DNA of 50,304 nt from Bacillota bacterium. GTDB lineage: Bacteria; Bacillota; Clostridia; Clostridiales; Clostridiaceae. The stretch's first letter is position 1. Every line of letters starts with the position of its first letter. The position numbers were made by a program, and so were the translations under genes. The DNA lies in NCBI GenBank assembly GCA_023424785.1, contig JAFADP010000095.1:1-50304 (forward strand), written 5' to 3'. Shown one piece after another: positions 1-7,138 of this stretch. The notes below the pieces were generated by a model. It was not told where the DNA came from, made no database searches, and saw nothing but the letters and a program-made list of their open reading frames with translations.

Positions 1-1
1 A

Positions 2-76
2 ATTTACGCCTTTGGAGTGTCATATCAAACTAAAGTAGTCTATGTTTATCAAGACAAAATAGGACACGTTGAATAA
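2..76 (+). CDS. 3' end of an unidentified protein gene (partial)
   Basis: An open frame enters from the left edge and stops at TAA 74-76, giving the last 24 residues (IYAFGVSYQ...IGHVE). I do not recognise the family from this tail. It is plausible as coding because the frame is open from the first complete codon, codon use is normal for the region, and it ends 49 bases before rarA on the same strand. The rest of the gene lies outside the window. Confidence 0.4.
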   Translation: MYAFGVSYQTKVVYVYQDKIGHVE

Positions 77-90
77 GGAATTAAACAAAC

Positions 91-110
91 TTTATAAAGT
101 TTTATAAAGT
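91..110 (+). repeat. Tandem 10-bp repeat upstream of rarA
   Basis: TTTATAAAGT occurs twice back to back (91-100 and 101-110), and the first copy forms part of the palindrome ACTTTATAAAGT. It lies 15 bases before the rarA start. It could be a regulatory site or simply AT-rich spacer; no clear promoter was found around it. Confidence 0.5.
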
Positions 111-125
111 TTTGGCAACGGTAGA

Positions 126-1403
126 ATGATGTATAAGCCACTAGCAGATAAAATAAGACCAAAGGAATTAAATGAGGTTTGTGGGCAACAACATATTTTA
201 GGACCTAATAAGATACTAGATAGAATAGTGAAAAGTAATTCTATAAGTAATATGATTTTTTATGGGCCACCAGGAGTAGGAAAAACCACTGTAGCTAATA
301 TAATTGCAAAGAAAGGAAATAAAAGATTTTATAAATTAAATGCAACTAATGCATCATTAAAAGATATACAAGATATATGTAGAGACTTAGATACTTTTAT
401 GGGAAGAGAAGGAATTCTTCTTTATTTAGATGAGATACAAAATTTTAATAAAAAGCAACAACAGTCGTTACTAGAATATATAGAAGATGGAAGAATAACT
501 TTGATAGCATCTACTACAGAAAATCCATACCATTATATATTCAAGGCTCTTTTAAGTAGAAGTACTATTTTTGAATTTAAACCATTAAGTGAAGAGGATG
601 TAATTACTGCACTTAAGAGGGCTATAAATATTGAAAAAGAAGAATTTAAGGAATTTACTTTGAAAGTTGAAGATGAAGCACTAAGATATTTTGCAGCAGC
701 ATCAAATGGAGATGTTAGAAAAGCTATGAATGGTTTAGAGGTAGCATTAAATTCTACTAATCCTAATAGTGAGAAGATAATAGTTATTGATTTAGAAGTA
801 GCTAAGGATAGTACTCAAAAGAAAGTAGTATCTTATGATAATAATGGAGATAGCCACTATGATATTTTAAGCGCATTTCAAAAATCTATAAGAGGTAGTG
901 ATGCAGATGGAGCTATACATTATTTAGCTAGACTTATAAAAGCAGGAGATTTAATATCAATATGCAGAAGACTTCAAGTAATAGCATGTGAAGATATAGG
1001 TCTTGCATATCCACAGGCAGCTATTATAGTTAAGTCACTTGTAGATTCTGCTAGGGAATTAGGATTTCCAGAAGCAAGAATACCTCTAGCAGAGGCAACT
1101 ATATTATTAGCAACTTCACCAAAATCTAATTCTGCAATTGTTGCTATTGATAGAGCTTTAGAAGATTTGGATATACTCAAGATAGATGATATACCAGATC
1201 ATTTAAAAGATGCCCATTATAGTGGTGCAAAAAGCTTAGGGAGAGGAATAACATATAAATATCCACATAACTATCCAAATCACTATATTCCTCAGCAATA
1301 TTTACCTAATAATATAAAAGATAAAGTTTATTATGAATTTGGTGATAATAAATTAGAAAAGACGTCTAAGGAGTATTGGAATAAAGTAAAAGGAAAGAAT
1401 TAA
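126..1403 (+). CDS. rarA: Replication-associated recombination protein A (RarA/MgsA, AAA+ ATPase)
   Basis: RarA is a clamp-loader-like AAA+ ATPase that acts at stalled replication forks and interacts with SSB. The protein (425 aa, typical family length) begins with the PLADKIRP motif. Walker A GPPGVGKTT lies at residues 47-55, followed by Walker B LLYLDEIQNF, a sensor-1 stretch around LIASTTENP, an RKAMNGLE segment, and the C-terminal tetramerisation region with GxxYKYPHNYPNHYIPQQYLP. Two ATGs (126, 129) are adjacent and the Shine-Dalgarno is weak, so the first codon is uncertain by one. The gene appears monocistronic: a strong terminator follows, and the next gene has its own promoter. Confidence 0.95.
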   Translation: MMYKPLADKIRPKELNEVCGQQHILGPNKILDRIVKSNSISNMIFYGPPGVGKTTVANIIAKKGNKRFYKLNATNASLKDIQDICRDLDTFMGREGILLYLDEIQNFNKKQQQSLLEYIEDGRITLIASTTENPYHYIFKALLSRSTIFEFKPLSEEDVITALKRAINIEKEEFKEFTLKVEDEALRYFAAASNGDVRKAMNGLEVALNSTNPNSEKIIVIDLEVAKDSTQKKVVSYDNNGDSHYDILSAFQKSIRGSDADGAIHYLARLIKAGDLISICRRLQVIACEDIGLAYPQAAIIVKSLVDSARELGFPEARIPLAEATILLATSPKSNSAIVAIDRALEDLDILKIDDIPDHLKDAHYSGAKSLGRGITYKYPHNYPNHYIPQQYLPNNIKDKVYYEFGDNKLEKTSKEYWNKVKGKN

Positions 1404-1420
1404 TATTATAAAGCAAGATA

Positions 1421-1465
1421 AATGTAGGCAGTTACGAGTATGTAACTGCCTACATTATTAGTTGT
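1421..1465 (+). terminator. Intrinsic terminator after rarA
   Basis: A 15-bp perfect stem (1421-1435 with 1442-1456; core TGTAGGCAGTTAC) has a six-base loop and is followed by a T-rich but interrupted tail (ATTAGTTGTT). It separates rarA from the iscR promoter. Confidence 0.85.
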
Positions 1466-1486
1466 TAAATAGTTGAAAAAACTTTA

Positions 1487-1515
1487 TTGACAATCTCCTA
1501 GTATTTTGCTATGAT
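1487..1515 (+). promoter_or_regulatory. Sigma-A promoter of the iscR operon, with a possible operator
   Basis: Perfect -35 TTGACA (1487-1492), 17-bp spacer, -10 TATGAT (1510-1515). Transcription should start near 1522. Immediately downstream an imperfect dyad, GTAAA...TTTAC (1523-1541), overlaps the expected start site. IscR-type regulators commonly repress their own operon, so this is a candidate operator, but the match to any known IscR motif is not established here. Confidence 0.8.
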
Positions 1516-1563
1516 ATAAAACGTAAAGTATAGTAATTTACTCGGCATTGAGGGGTGAAGAAA

Positions 1564-2007
1564 TTGAAATTATCTACTAAAGGACGTTATGGAGTAAAGG
1601 CCATGGTTGATTTAGCTATAAATTATGGTGGAGCCCCTGTGTCTATAAAAAGTATATCTAATAGGCAAAATATATCTGAAAATTACTTAGAACAATTATT
1701 TTCTCCATTAAGAAAAGCAAATCTTATAAAAAGTGTAAGAGGAGCTCAAGGAGGATATATTTTAAGTAGAGAACCGAAGGATATTACAGTAGCAGAAATT
1801 ATGCATGTTGTAGAAGGTCCAATAGAGGTATCAGACTGTATAGAAGGCAGCGAATGTGATAATAGTGACTTTTGTGCAACAAGATTATTATGGGAAAAAC
1901 TTAAAAAAAGTATTGATGAAGTAATGGAATCAATTACTCTTCAAGACATTGTTGATGATAATGAAAGAATAAAGCAAAAGAATGAAAAATTAAAACTAAA
2001 ATTATAG
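1564..2007 (+). CDS. iscR: Rrf2-family Fe-S regulator IscR
   Basis: A winged-helix Rrf2 repressor that senses Fe-S cluster status. I start it at TTG 1564 (MKLSTKGRYG), because AGGGGTG at 1551-1557 is then a correctly spaced SD and this N-terminus is the family standard; an upstream GTG at 1555 lies inside that SD. With this start (147 aa) the three cluster cysteines fall at C92, C98 and C104, the same numbers as in E. coli IscR. The fourth E. coli ligand, His107, is Arg107 here, so cluster ligation must differ. The lysine-rich C-terminal tail is probably disordered. It heads the iscR-iscS-nifU-mnmA operon and likely regulates it. Confidence 0.95.
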   Translation: MKLSTKGRYGVKAMVDLAINYGGAPVSIKSISNRQNISENYLEQLFSPLRKANLIKSVRGAQGGYILSREPKDITVAEIMHVVEGPIEVSDCIEGSECDNSDFCATRLLWEKLKKSIDEVMESITLQDIVDDNERIKQKNEKLKLKL

Positions 2008-2018
2008 AGGTGATATAG

Positions 2019-3200
2019 ATGAATACAGTATATATGGACTATTCAGCTACAACTTATGTTAAACCAGAAGTATTAGAGGAAATGATGCCTTACTTTACTC
2101 AAAAGTTTGGAAATCCATCTTCTTTTTATGAGATATCAAGAATAACAAATAGAGCAATAGATACAGGAAGAGAGAGAGTAGCTAAGGCTTTAAATTGTGA
2201 AAAGAATGAAGTTTATTTTACTGGTGGTGGTTCTGAAGCTGATAACTGGGCAATTAAAGGAATAGCATCAGCTTATAAGAATAAAGGAAATCATATAATA
2301 ACAACTAAAATAGAACACCATGCTATATTACATACATGTGAATACTTAGAAAAGAATGGTTTCGAAGTTACTTACTTAGATGTTAATGAAGAAGGATTTA
2401 TAAACTTAGAAGACTTAAAGAATGCAATTACAGATAAAACAATATTAGTTTCTATAATGTTTGCAAACAATGAAATTGGTACAATTCAACCTGTAAAAGA
2501 AATTGGTGCTATATGTCGTGAAAGAGGAGTTCTTTTCCATACAGATGCAGTTCAAGCAGTAGGAAATGTTCCAATAGATGTTAAAGATATGAATATAGAT
2601 TTATTATCATTAGCAGGACATAAGATATATGGACCAAAGGGAATAGGTGTTTTATATATAAGAAAAGGTGTAAGAATACACAACTTAATCCATGGTGGTG
2701 GACAAGAAAGAGGAAGAAGAGCAGGAACAGAAAATATAGCTGGAATAGTAGGGCTAGGAAAAGCTATAGAACTTGCCACTGAAAACATGGAAGAGCATAG
2801 AGAAAGAATAATAAGCCTTAGAGATAAGTTAATAGATGGATTATTAAAGATTCCATATACAAGACTTAATGGACCAAGAGGAGACAAACGTCTTCCAGGT
2901 AATGTTAATGTTTGTTTTAGATTCATAGAAGGTGAATCAATATTACTTTCATTAGATTTCCAAGGAATATGTGGTTCAAGTGGTAGTGCATGTACATCAG
3001 GATCACTAGACCCATCACATGTATTACTTGCTATAGGATTACCTCATGAAATTGCTCATGGATCATTAAGATTAACTCTTGGTGATGGATCAACAGAAGA
3101 AGATGTGGACTACGTATTAGAAAAAGTTCCACCAATAATACAAAGATTAAGAGATATGTCTCCATTATGGGAAGACTTTTTAAAGAAAGGAGAAAATTAA
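2019..3200 (+). CDS. iscS: Cysteine desulfurase (IscS/NifS, group I)
   Basis: A PLP enzyme that strips sulfur from L-cysteine and passes the persulfide to NifU for Fe-S assembly and to MnmA for tRNA thiolation. Visible landmarks are the catalytic-site histidines (EHH, H100/H101), the PLP Schiff-base lysine K202 in SLAGHKIYGPKG, the RAGTENI motif near 234-240, and the mobile-loop cysteine C325 in SSGSACTSGS, with the long loop that defines group I enzymes. Length (393 aa) is typical. Start ATG 2019 follows GAGGTGATATAG. It is 11 bases after iscR and directly precedes nifU. Calling it IscS or NifS is a naming choice in clostridia. Confidence 0.96.
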   Translation: MNTVYMDYSATTYVKPEVLEEMMPYFTQKFGNPSSFYEISRITNRAIDTGRERVAKALNCEKNEVYFTGGGSEADNWAIKGIASAYKNKGNHIITTKIEHHAILHTCEYLEKNGFEVTYLDVNEEGFINLEDLKNAITDKTILVSIMFANNEIGTIQPVKEIGAICRERGVLFHTDAVQAVGNVPIDVKDMNIDLLSLAGHKIYGPKGIGVLYIRKGVRIHNLIHGGGQERGRRAGTENIAGIVGLGKAIELATENMEEHRERIISLRDKLIDGLLKIPYTRLNGPRGDKRLPGNVNVCFRFIEGESILLSLDFQGICGSSGSACTSGSLDPSHVLLAIGLPHEIAHGSLRLTLGDGSTEEDVDYVLEKVPPIIQRLRDMSPLWEDFLKKGEN

Positions 3201-3202
3201 TT

Positions 3203-3640
3203 ATGATATATTCAGAAAAAGTTATGGATCATTTCCAAAATCCAAGAAATGTAGGAGAAATAGAAAATGCTAGCGGTATAGGTGAAGTTGGTAACGCTAA
3301 GTGTGGAGATATAATGAAAATCTATCTAAAGATTGAAGATAACATAATAACAGATGTTAAATTCAAAACATTTGGATGTGGTTCAGCTATAGCATCATCA
3401 TCAATGGCAACTGAACTTATTAAAGGGCATACTGTAGAAGAAGCTTGGGAATTAAGCAATAAAGCAGTTGCAGAAGCATTAGATGGACTTCCACCAGTTA
3501 AGATGCACTGTTCAGTTCTAGCAGAAGAAGCTATACACAAAGCAATAAATGATTATAGAATAAAATCAGGACTTGAACCTTGGGATATGGTTGAAGTTGA
3601 TCATGATGAGTTACATGCACATGCTCATGGTGATGAGTAG
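3203..3640 (+). CDS. nifU: Fe-S cluster scaffold protein NifU/IscU
   Basis: A 145-aa IscU-like scaffold on which IscS builds [2Fe-2S]/[4Fe-4S] clusters. The three ligand cysteines are C34 (AKCGD), C59 (FGCGSA) and C103 (MHCSVLA), with D36 and H102 also present, as in E. coli IscU. The C-terminus is His/Asp/Glu rich (DHDELHAHAHGDE), a clostridial extension. I start it at ATG 3203, 10 bases after AAAGGAG (3186-3192); an in-frame ATG at 3167 lies inside iscS, lacks an SD and would add 12 non-family residues. The gene starts 2 bases after the iscS stop. Confidence 0.95.
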   Translation: MIYSEKVMDHFQNPRNVGEIENASGIGEVGNAKCGDIMKIYLKIEDNIITDVKFKTFGCGSAIASSSMATELIKGHTVEEAWELSNKAVAEALDGLPPVKMHCSVLAEEAIHKAINDYRIKSGLEPWDMVEVDHDELHAHAHGDE

Positions 3641-3648
3641 GTGGTAGA

Positions 3649-4725
3649 ATGAAAAAAAAGGTTGTTGTTGGTATGAGTGGCGGAGTAGATAGCTCCGTCG
3701 CTGCTTATCTTTTAAAAGAACAAGGATACGATGTTATAGGAGTTACTATGAGAATGGCTCCAAGTGATCCGGATATTGATGAAAATGAAGGGGGATGTTG
3801 TGGACTTTCTGCAGTAGAAGATGCAAGAAGAGTTTGCGATAAACTAGAAATTCCTTTTTATGTTTTAAATTTTAAGGATTTATTCAAAGAAAAAGTAATT
3901 GATTATTTTGTAAATTCATATATGCAAGGAAAAACACCAAATCCATGTATAGCTTGTAATAAACACTTAAAATTTGATGCTCTTTTAAGAAAAGCAAGGG
4001 GGATAGGTGCGGAGTATGTAGCAACAGGTCATTATGCTAAAATTGAAGAAGTTGATGGAAGATATTTATTAATCCGTTCAGATGATGATAAGAAAGACCA
4101 AACTTATGCACTATATAACTTTACTCAAGATCAACTAGCACATACATTAATGCCATGTGGGCAATATACTAAAGATAAGATAAGAGAAATAGCTAAAGAG
4201 ATTGGGTTAGCTGTACATAATAAAAAAGATAGTGAAGAGATATGTTTTATTCCAGATAACAATCATGGAAGATTTATAACAGAAGAAATGCCTGGAAAGG
4301 TTAAGCCAGGAAATTTTGTTGATAAAGAAGGAAATATATTAGGAAGACATAAGGGTATAGTTTACTATACTATAGGACAAAGAAAAGGACTAGGTTTATC
4401 ACTAGGAACTCCTGTCTTTGTAACTGGAATAAATACTAAGAGAAATGAAGTTATAGTTGGACCAGAAAGTGATATATTCCAAACTGATTTATTAGCAAGA
4501 GATATTAATTTTATTCCTTTTGATAAATTAGAAGGACCACTTGAGGTAACAGCTAAAATAAGATATTCTGCAAAGCCTGCAGAAGCAGTTATTTATCCTG
4601 AAGAACATGGAAAAGTAAGAGTTTCTTTTAAGGATAAGCAAAGAGCTATAACTAAAGGTCAGTCAATTGTTTTCTATAATGGCAATATAGTTGTAGGTGG
4701 CGGAATAATAGAAAAAGTACTATAA
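3649..4725 (+). CDS. mnmA: tRNA-uridine 2-sulfurtransferase MnmA
   Basis: Thiolates U34 of tRNA-Lys/Glu/Gln using ATP and persulfide sulfur. The PP-loop SGGVDSS is at residues 10-16. The catalytic cysteine pair is C100 (NPCIACNK) and C199 (EEICFIPD), and the KDQTYAL and GQRKGLG motifs are present; the C-terminal beta-barrel ends with GGGIIEKVL. Length (358 aa) is normal. It is the last gene of the operon, starting 8 bases after nifU with GGTGGTAGA as SD, which ties tRNA thiolation to the desulfurase two genes upstream. A strong terminator follows. Confidence 0.97.
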   Translation: MKKKVVVGMSGGVDSSVAAYLLKEQGYDVIGVTMRMAPSDPDIDENEGGCCGLSAVEDARRVCDKLEIPFYVLNFKDLFKEKVIDYFVNSYMQGKTPNPCIACNKHLKFDALLRKARGIGAEYVATGHYAKIEEVDGRYLLIRSDDDKKDQTYALYNFTQDQLAHTLMPCGQYTKDKIREIAKEIGLAVHNKKDSEEICFIPDNNHGRFITEEMPGKVKPGNFVDKEGNILGRHKGIVYYTIGQRKGLGLSLGTPVFVTGINTKRNEVIVGPESDIFQTDLLARDINFIPFDKLEGPLEVTAKIRYSAKPAEAVIYPEEHGKVRVSFKDKQRAITKGQSIVFYNGNIVVGGGIIEKVL

Positions 4726-4731
4726 GAAATT

Positions 4732-4778
4732 AAACATCTTAATAAGTGATTTAAAACACTTATTAAGATGTTTTTTTA
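4732..4778 (+). terminator. Intrinsic terminator of the iscR-mnmA operon
   Basis: A 15-bp perfect stem (4734-4748 with 4757-4771), 8-base loop and a run of seven T. One of the strongest terminators in the window. Confidence 0.93.
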
Positions 4779-4835
4779 TGAATAAAATGTTCCTTAATGG
4801 GTAAACTATTCCTGATTGTATAAGGAAGTGGTAAC

Positions 4836-5327
4836 ATGTATAGAAGTAAAGATTTTTATATGAAGATTATTTATAATACCAAGGGAAAGAAGCTTGGAAG
4901 TATAAAAGATATATATGTTAATCTTGATAAGAAAGTAATAGAAGGATTTGAAATTTCTAATTATTCTTTCTTAGGAAAAAAGAATTTTTTAAATACAAAG
5001 GATATAAATTATTTTACAAGGGATAAGATTATTGGAGAATTATCAAATGGTGGTGGAGTTAAGTTTTCTTTGTTTAGAAATATTGATGTTATCGACTGTA
5101 ATGGAAGATTAAAAGGTGTGGTAGACGATATTATAGTAGATGAAGAGAAGTATGAAATAAAGGGGATTGCTGTATCTCCAGGAATAATAGAAAAAGTATT
5201 AAGAGGAAAAGATATAGTACTACCAAGCAATATTATAGTCCATGAAGACTGTATATTAGATGTAACTCCTATTAATATAAGTTTTAAAAATATATGGAGT
5301 AAAGGTATTAATGATGAATTTTATTAG
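4836..5327 (+). CDS. Tandem PRC-barrel domain protein
   Basis: A 163-aa protein with two PRC-barrel-like repeats: one near residues 8-70 (KIIYNTKGKKLGSIKDIYVN...) and a second near 80-155 (RNIDVIDCNGRLKGVVDDIIVD...). PRC-barrels are small beta domains found in RimM, in photosystem H subunits and in the YlmC/YmxH sporulation proteins; no enzymatic residues are evident. There is no signal peptide. Start ATG 4836 follows AAGGAAGTGG. The end overlaps the next gene by 17 bases, so the two are translationally coupled and may act together at the membrane. The function is unknown. A second PRC protein occurs at 27664. Confidence 0.75.
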   Translation: MYRSKDFYMKIIYNTKGKKLGSIKDIYVNLDKKVIEGFEISNYSFLGKKNFLNTKDINYFTRDKIIGELSNGGGVKFSLFRNIDVIDCNGRLKGVVDDIIVDEEKYEIKGIAVSPGIIEKVLRGKDIVLPSNIIVHEDCILDVTPINISFKNIWSKGINDEFY

Positions 5328-6336
5328 AAAGCATAAAATAAAAATATTTATAAGTCTTATTATAATATTAATGTTGCTATTATATATATATTGGGATGCG
5401 TTTAGAGAGGTAATTAATATAATAATTATTTCAGCTGTAATAGCTTATATATTAAATCCTATAAAAAAATACTTAATAGAGAATAAAAAGTTAAAAGAGA
5501 GGACTTCCACTTGCATAATAATGGTATTTATTATATTACTTCTAATAGGAACATTTGCTTTTTTAGTTCCAACTATATTTGGAGAGATGAATAACCTAGG
5601 TCTAGGTCTTGAAAGGGTATATAAATACATTGAAGTATTTGAAGAAAAATCAAAGTTTTTAGATTCACCTATATTATCATTTATATATGACAATGGAAAA
5701 GAAAAAGCATCAAGTTTTTTGTTTACATTATCACAAAATTTAGTTAATAGTATTATTTCATTTAGTGAAAAAATACTATCCATAGCTTTGATACCTATAT
5801 TAGTTTATTACTTTTTAGCAGATGGAAAAATGATTATAAAGAAGTTTTTTTTAATAATACCATTAAGAAAAAGAGTTCTTGCAAAAAAAATAGTTTTAGA
5901 TATAGATAGATTGTTGGTTAAATATATATTAAGCCAATTGGTATTATCTATATTAATAGGAATACTCACATTAATTATATTATTAGTTTTAAAAATACAG
6001 TTTCCTATAGTTTTATCTATACTAAATGGTATATTTAACATAATACCATATTTTGGGCCAATATTAGGAGCAGCTCCTATATTATTTGTAGCACTTATGC
6101 AATCACCAACTAAATGTCTTTGGGCAGCAATATCTGTCTTTATAATACAACAAATTGAAGGTAATATATTATCACCTAAAATAACAGGAGATAGTACTAA
6201 TATTCACCCTTTAATAATAGTTATACTGCTATTAATTGGAGAGAAAGTTGGAGGTTTTATAGGGATGATATTAGTAATTCCATTAGCTGTAATTATTAAG
6301 GTTGTATATGAAGATATTAATTATTCACTATTTTAA
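5311..6336 (+). CDS. AI-2E family transporter (PerM/YtvI-like permease)
   Basis: A polytopic membrane protein of 341 aa. Hydrophobic segments lie near residues 12-45, 65-85, 150-175, 205-235, 245-270 and 285-330, with the conserved block LNGIFNIIPYFGPILGAAPILFVAL near residue 235 and QQIEGNILSPKITG near 270, both diagnostic of the PF01594 family. Members have been linked to AI-2 efflux, Na+/H+ antiport and sporulation, so the substrate cannot be read from sequence. Start ATG 5311 (5314 also possible) lies inside the preceding PRC gene, with GGAG/AAAGG upstream. Confidence 0.88.
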   Translation: MMNFIRKHKIKIFISLIIILMLLLYIYWDAFREVINIIIISAVIAYILNPIKKYLIENKKLKERTSTCIIMVFIILLLIGTFAFLVPTIFGEMNNLGLGLERVYKYIEVFEEKSKFLDSPILSFIYDNGKEKASSFLFTLSQNLVNSIISFSEKILSIALIPILVYYFLADGKMIIKKFFLIIPLRKRVLAKKIVLDIDRLLVKYILSQLVLSILIGILTLIILLVLKIQFPIVLSILNGIFNIIPYFGPILGAAPILFVALMQSPTKCLWAAISVFIIQQIEGNILSPKITGDSTNIHPLIIVILLLIGEKVGGFIGMILVIPLAVIIKVVYEDINYSLF

Positions 6337-6387
6337 ATAATATAAAAATGTTGGTATAATTATAAAAAATAAAGAAGTGGTGATTAA

Positions 6388-6831
6388 ATGGAGTTTAAAG
6401 AGTTAATAATAGATGATATAGATAAAATAGTTAGCATATACATAGATGCATTTAATGCTCCACCATGGAATGATCAATGGAGCAAGGAGAGAGTTTATAA
6501 GAGATTAAAGCCAATGATTAATAATGAAGACTCTTATGGATTAGTTTGTTATGAGAATAATACTATTTTAGGCGTAATTTTAGGTCATTATGAGTATTAT
6601 TACAATACCTTAGATTTTGAGATAAAAGAGTTTTTTGTAAATACTAGTATACAAGGAAAAGGAATTGGAAAAACATTATTTAATGAATTTAATAGAAGAT
6701 TAAGGGAAAATGGAGTAGGTAGAATATTTCTTGCAACAACTAGAGCTAATAAAACAATAGGATTTTATAAAGGGCTAGGATTTGATAGTAAAGATGATTT
6801 GTTAATTATGTTTAAAAATCTTTTAACTTAA
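6388..6831 (+). CDS. GNAT family N-acetyltransferase
   Basis: A 147-aa single-domain acetyltransferase. The acetyl-CoA pyrophosphate-binding motif A is VNTSIQGKGIGKTLFNEF (Q-x-x-G-x-G), followed by motif B around ATTRANKTIGFYKGLGF. The acceptor substrate cannot be predicted. The SD is GAAGTGGTG ahead of ATG 6388. A TATAAT at 6355-6360 may be its own -10, though the -35 is poor. It is followed by the alaS T-box leader, which has its own promoter, so it is probably a single-gene unit. Confidence 0.85.
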   Translation: MEFKELIIDDIDKIVSIYIDAFNAPPWNDQWSKERVYKRLKPMINNEDSYGLVCYENNTILGVILGHYEYYYNTLDFEIKEFFVNTSIQGKGIGKTLFNEFNRRLRENGVGRIFLATTRANKTIGFYKGLGFDSKDDLLIMFKNLLT

Positions 6832-6853
6832 AATATATATATAAAATAATATA

Positions 6854-6882
6854 TTGACATATTTTAAAACTTAAAATATAAT
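6854..6882 (+). promoter_or_regulatory. Consensus sigma-A promoter of alaS
   Basis: TTGACA (6854-6859), 17-bp spacer, TATAAT (6877-6882): a perfect match. Transcription should start near 6889, giving a leader of about 250 nt that carries the T-box. Confidence 0.92.
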
Positions 6883-6888
6883 CAACAA

Positions 6889-7098
6889 TAAGTAAATAAA
6901 GTTAAGCAATGATAAGGATTAGTAGATTTTATTTTACTATTTAGAGAGAAAGTGGTTGGTGAAAACTTTTTAGAAAATATTTCGAAGCTACCTTTGAGCT
7001 ATAAATTTTCTAAGTGATGCATTATTAATGCATAATTAGGGTGGTACCGCGGAATGTTTAGCTTTCGTCCCTTGTTTATAGGGATGAAGGCTTTTTTT
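6889..7098 (+). promoter_or_regulatory. T-box riboswitch (alanine-specific) controlling alaS
   Basis: The leader contains the invariant T-box AGGGTGGTACCGCG (7038-7051). A Stem I AG-bulge-like AGAGA and GGTTGGTGAAAA follow at about 6942-6965. In GAA-GCT-ACC (6984-6992) the GCU alanine codon (6987-6989) sits where the specifier loop is expected. The terminator alternative is a 12-bp stem (7060-7071 with 7081-7092, two G-U pairs) followed by a T run to 7098. Uncharged tRNA-Ala pairing with specifier and T-box would favour the antiterminator and raise alaS. The specifier matching the downstream gene supports the assignment. Confidence 0.95.
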
Positions 7099-7138
7099 GA
7101 TATATTGCTTAATATAGATTATGGAGGGAATTAAATAA

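Noticed and set aside
3167..3202. Upstream in-frame ATG for nifU
   Set aside because: It lies inside iscS without an SD, and the 12 extra residues do not belong to the family; AAAGGAG precedes ATG 3203.
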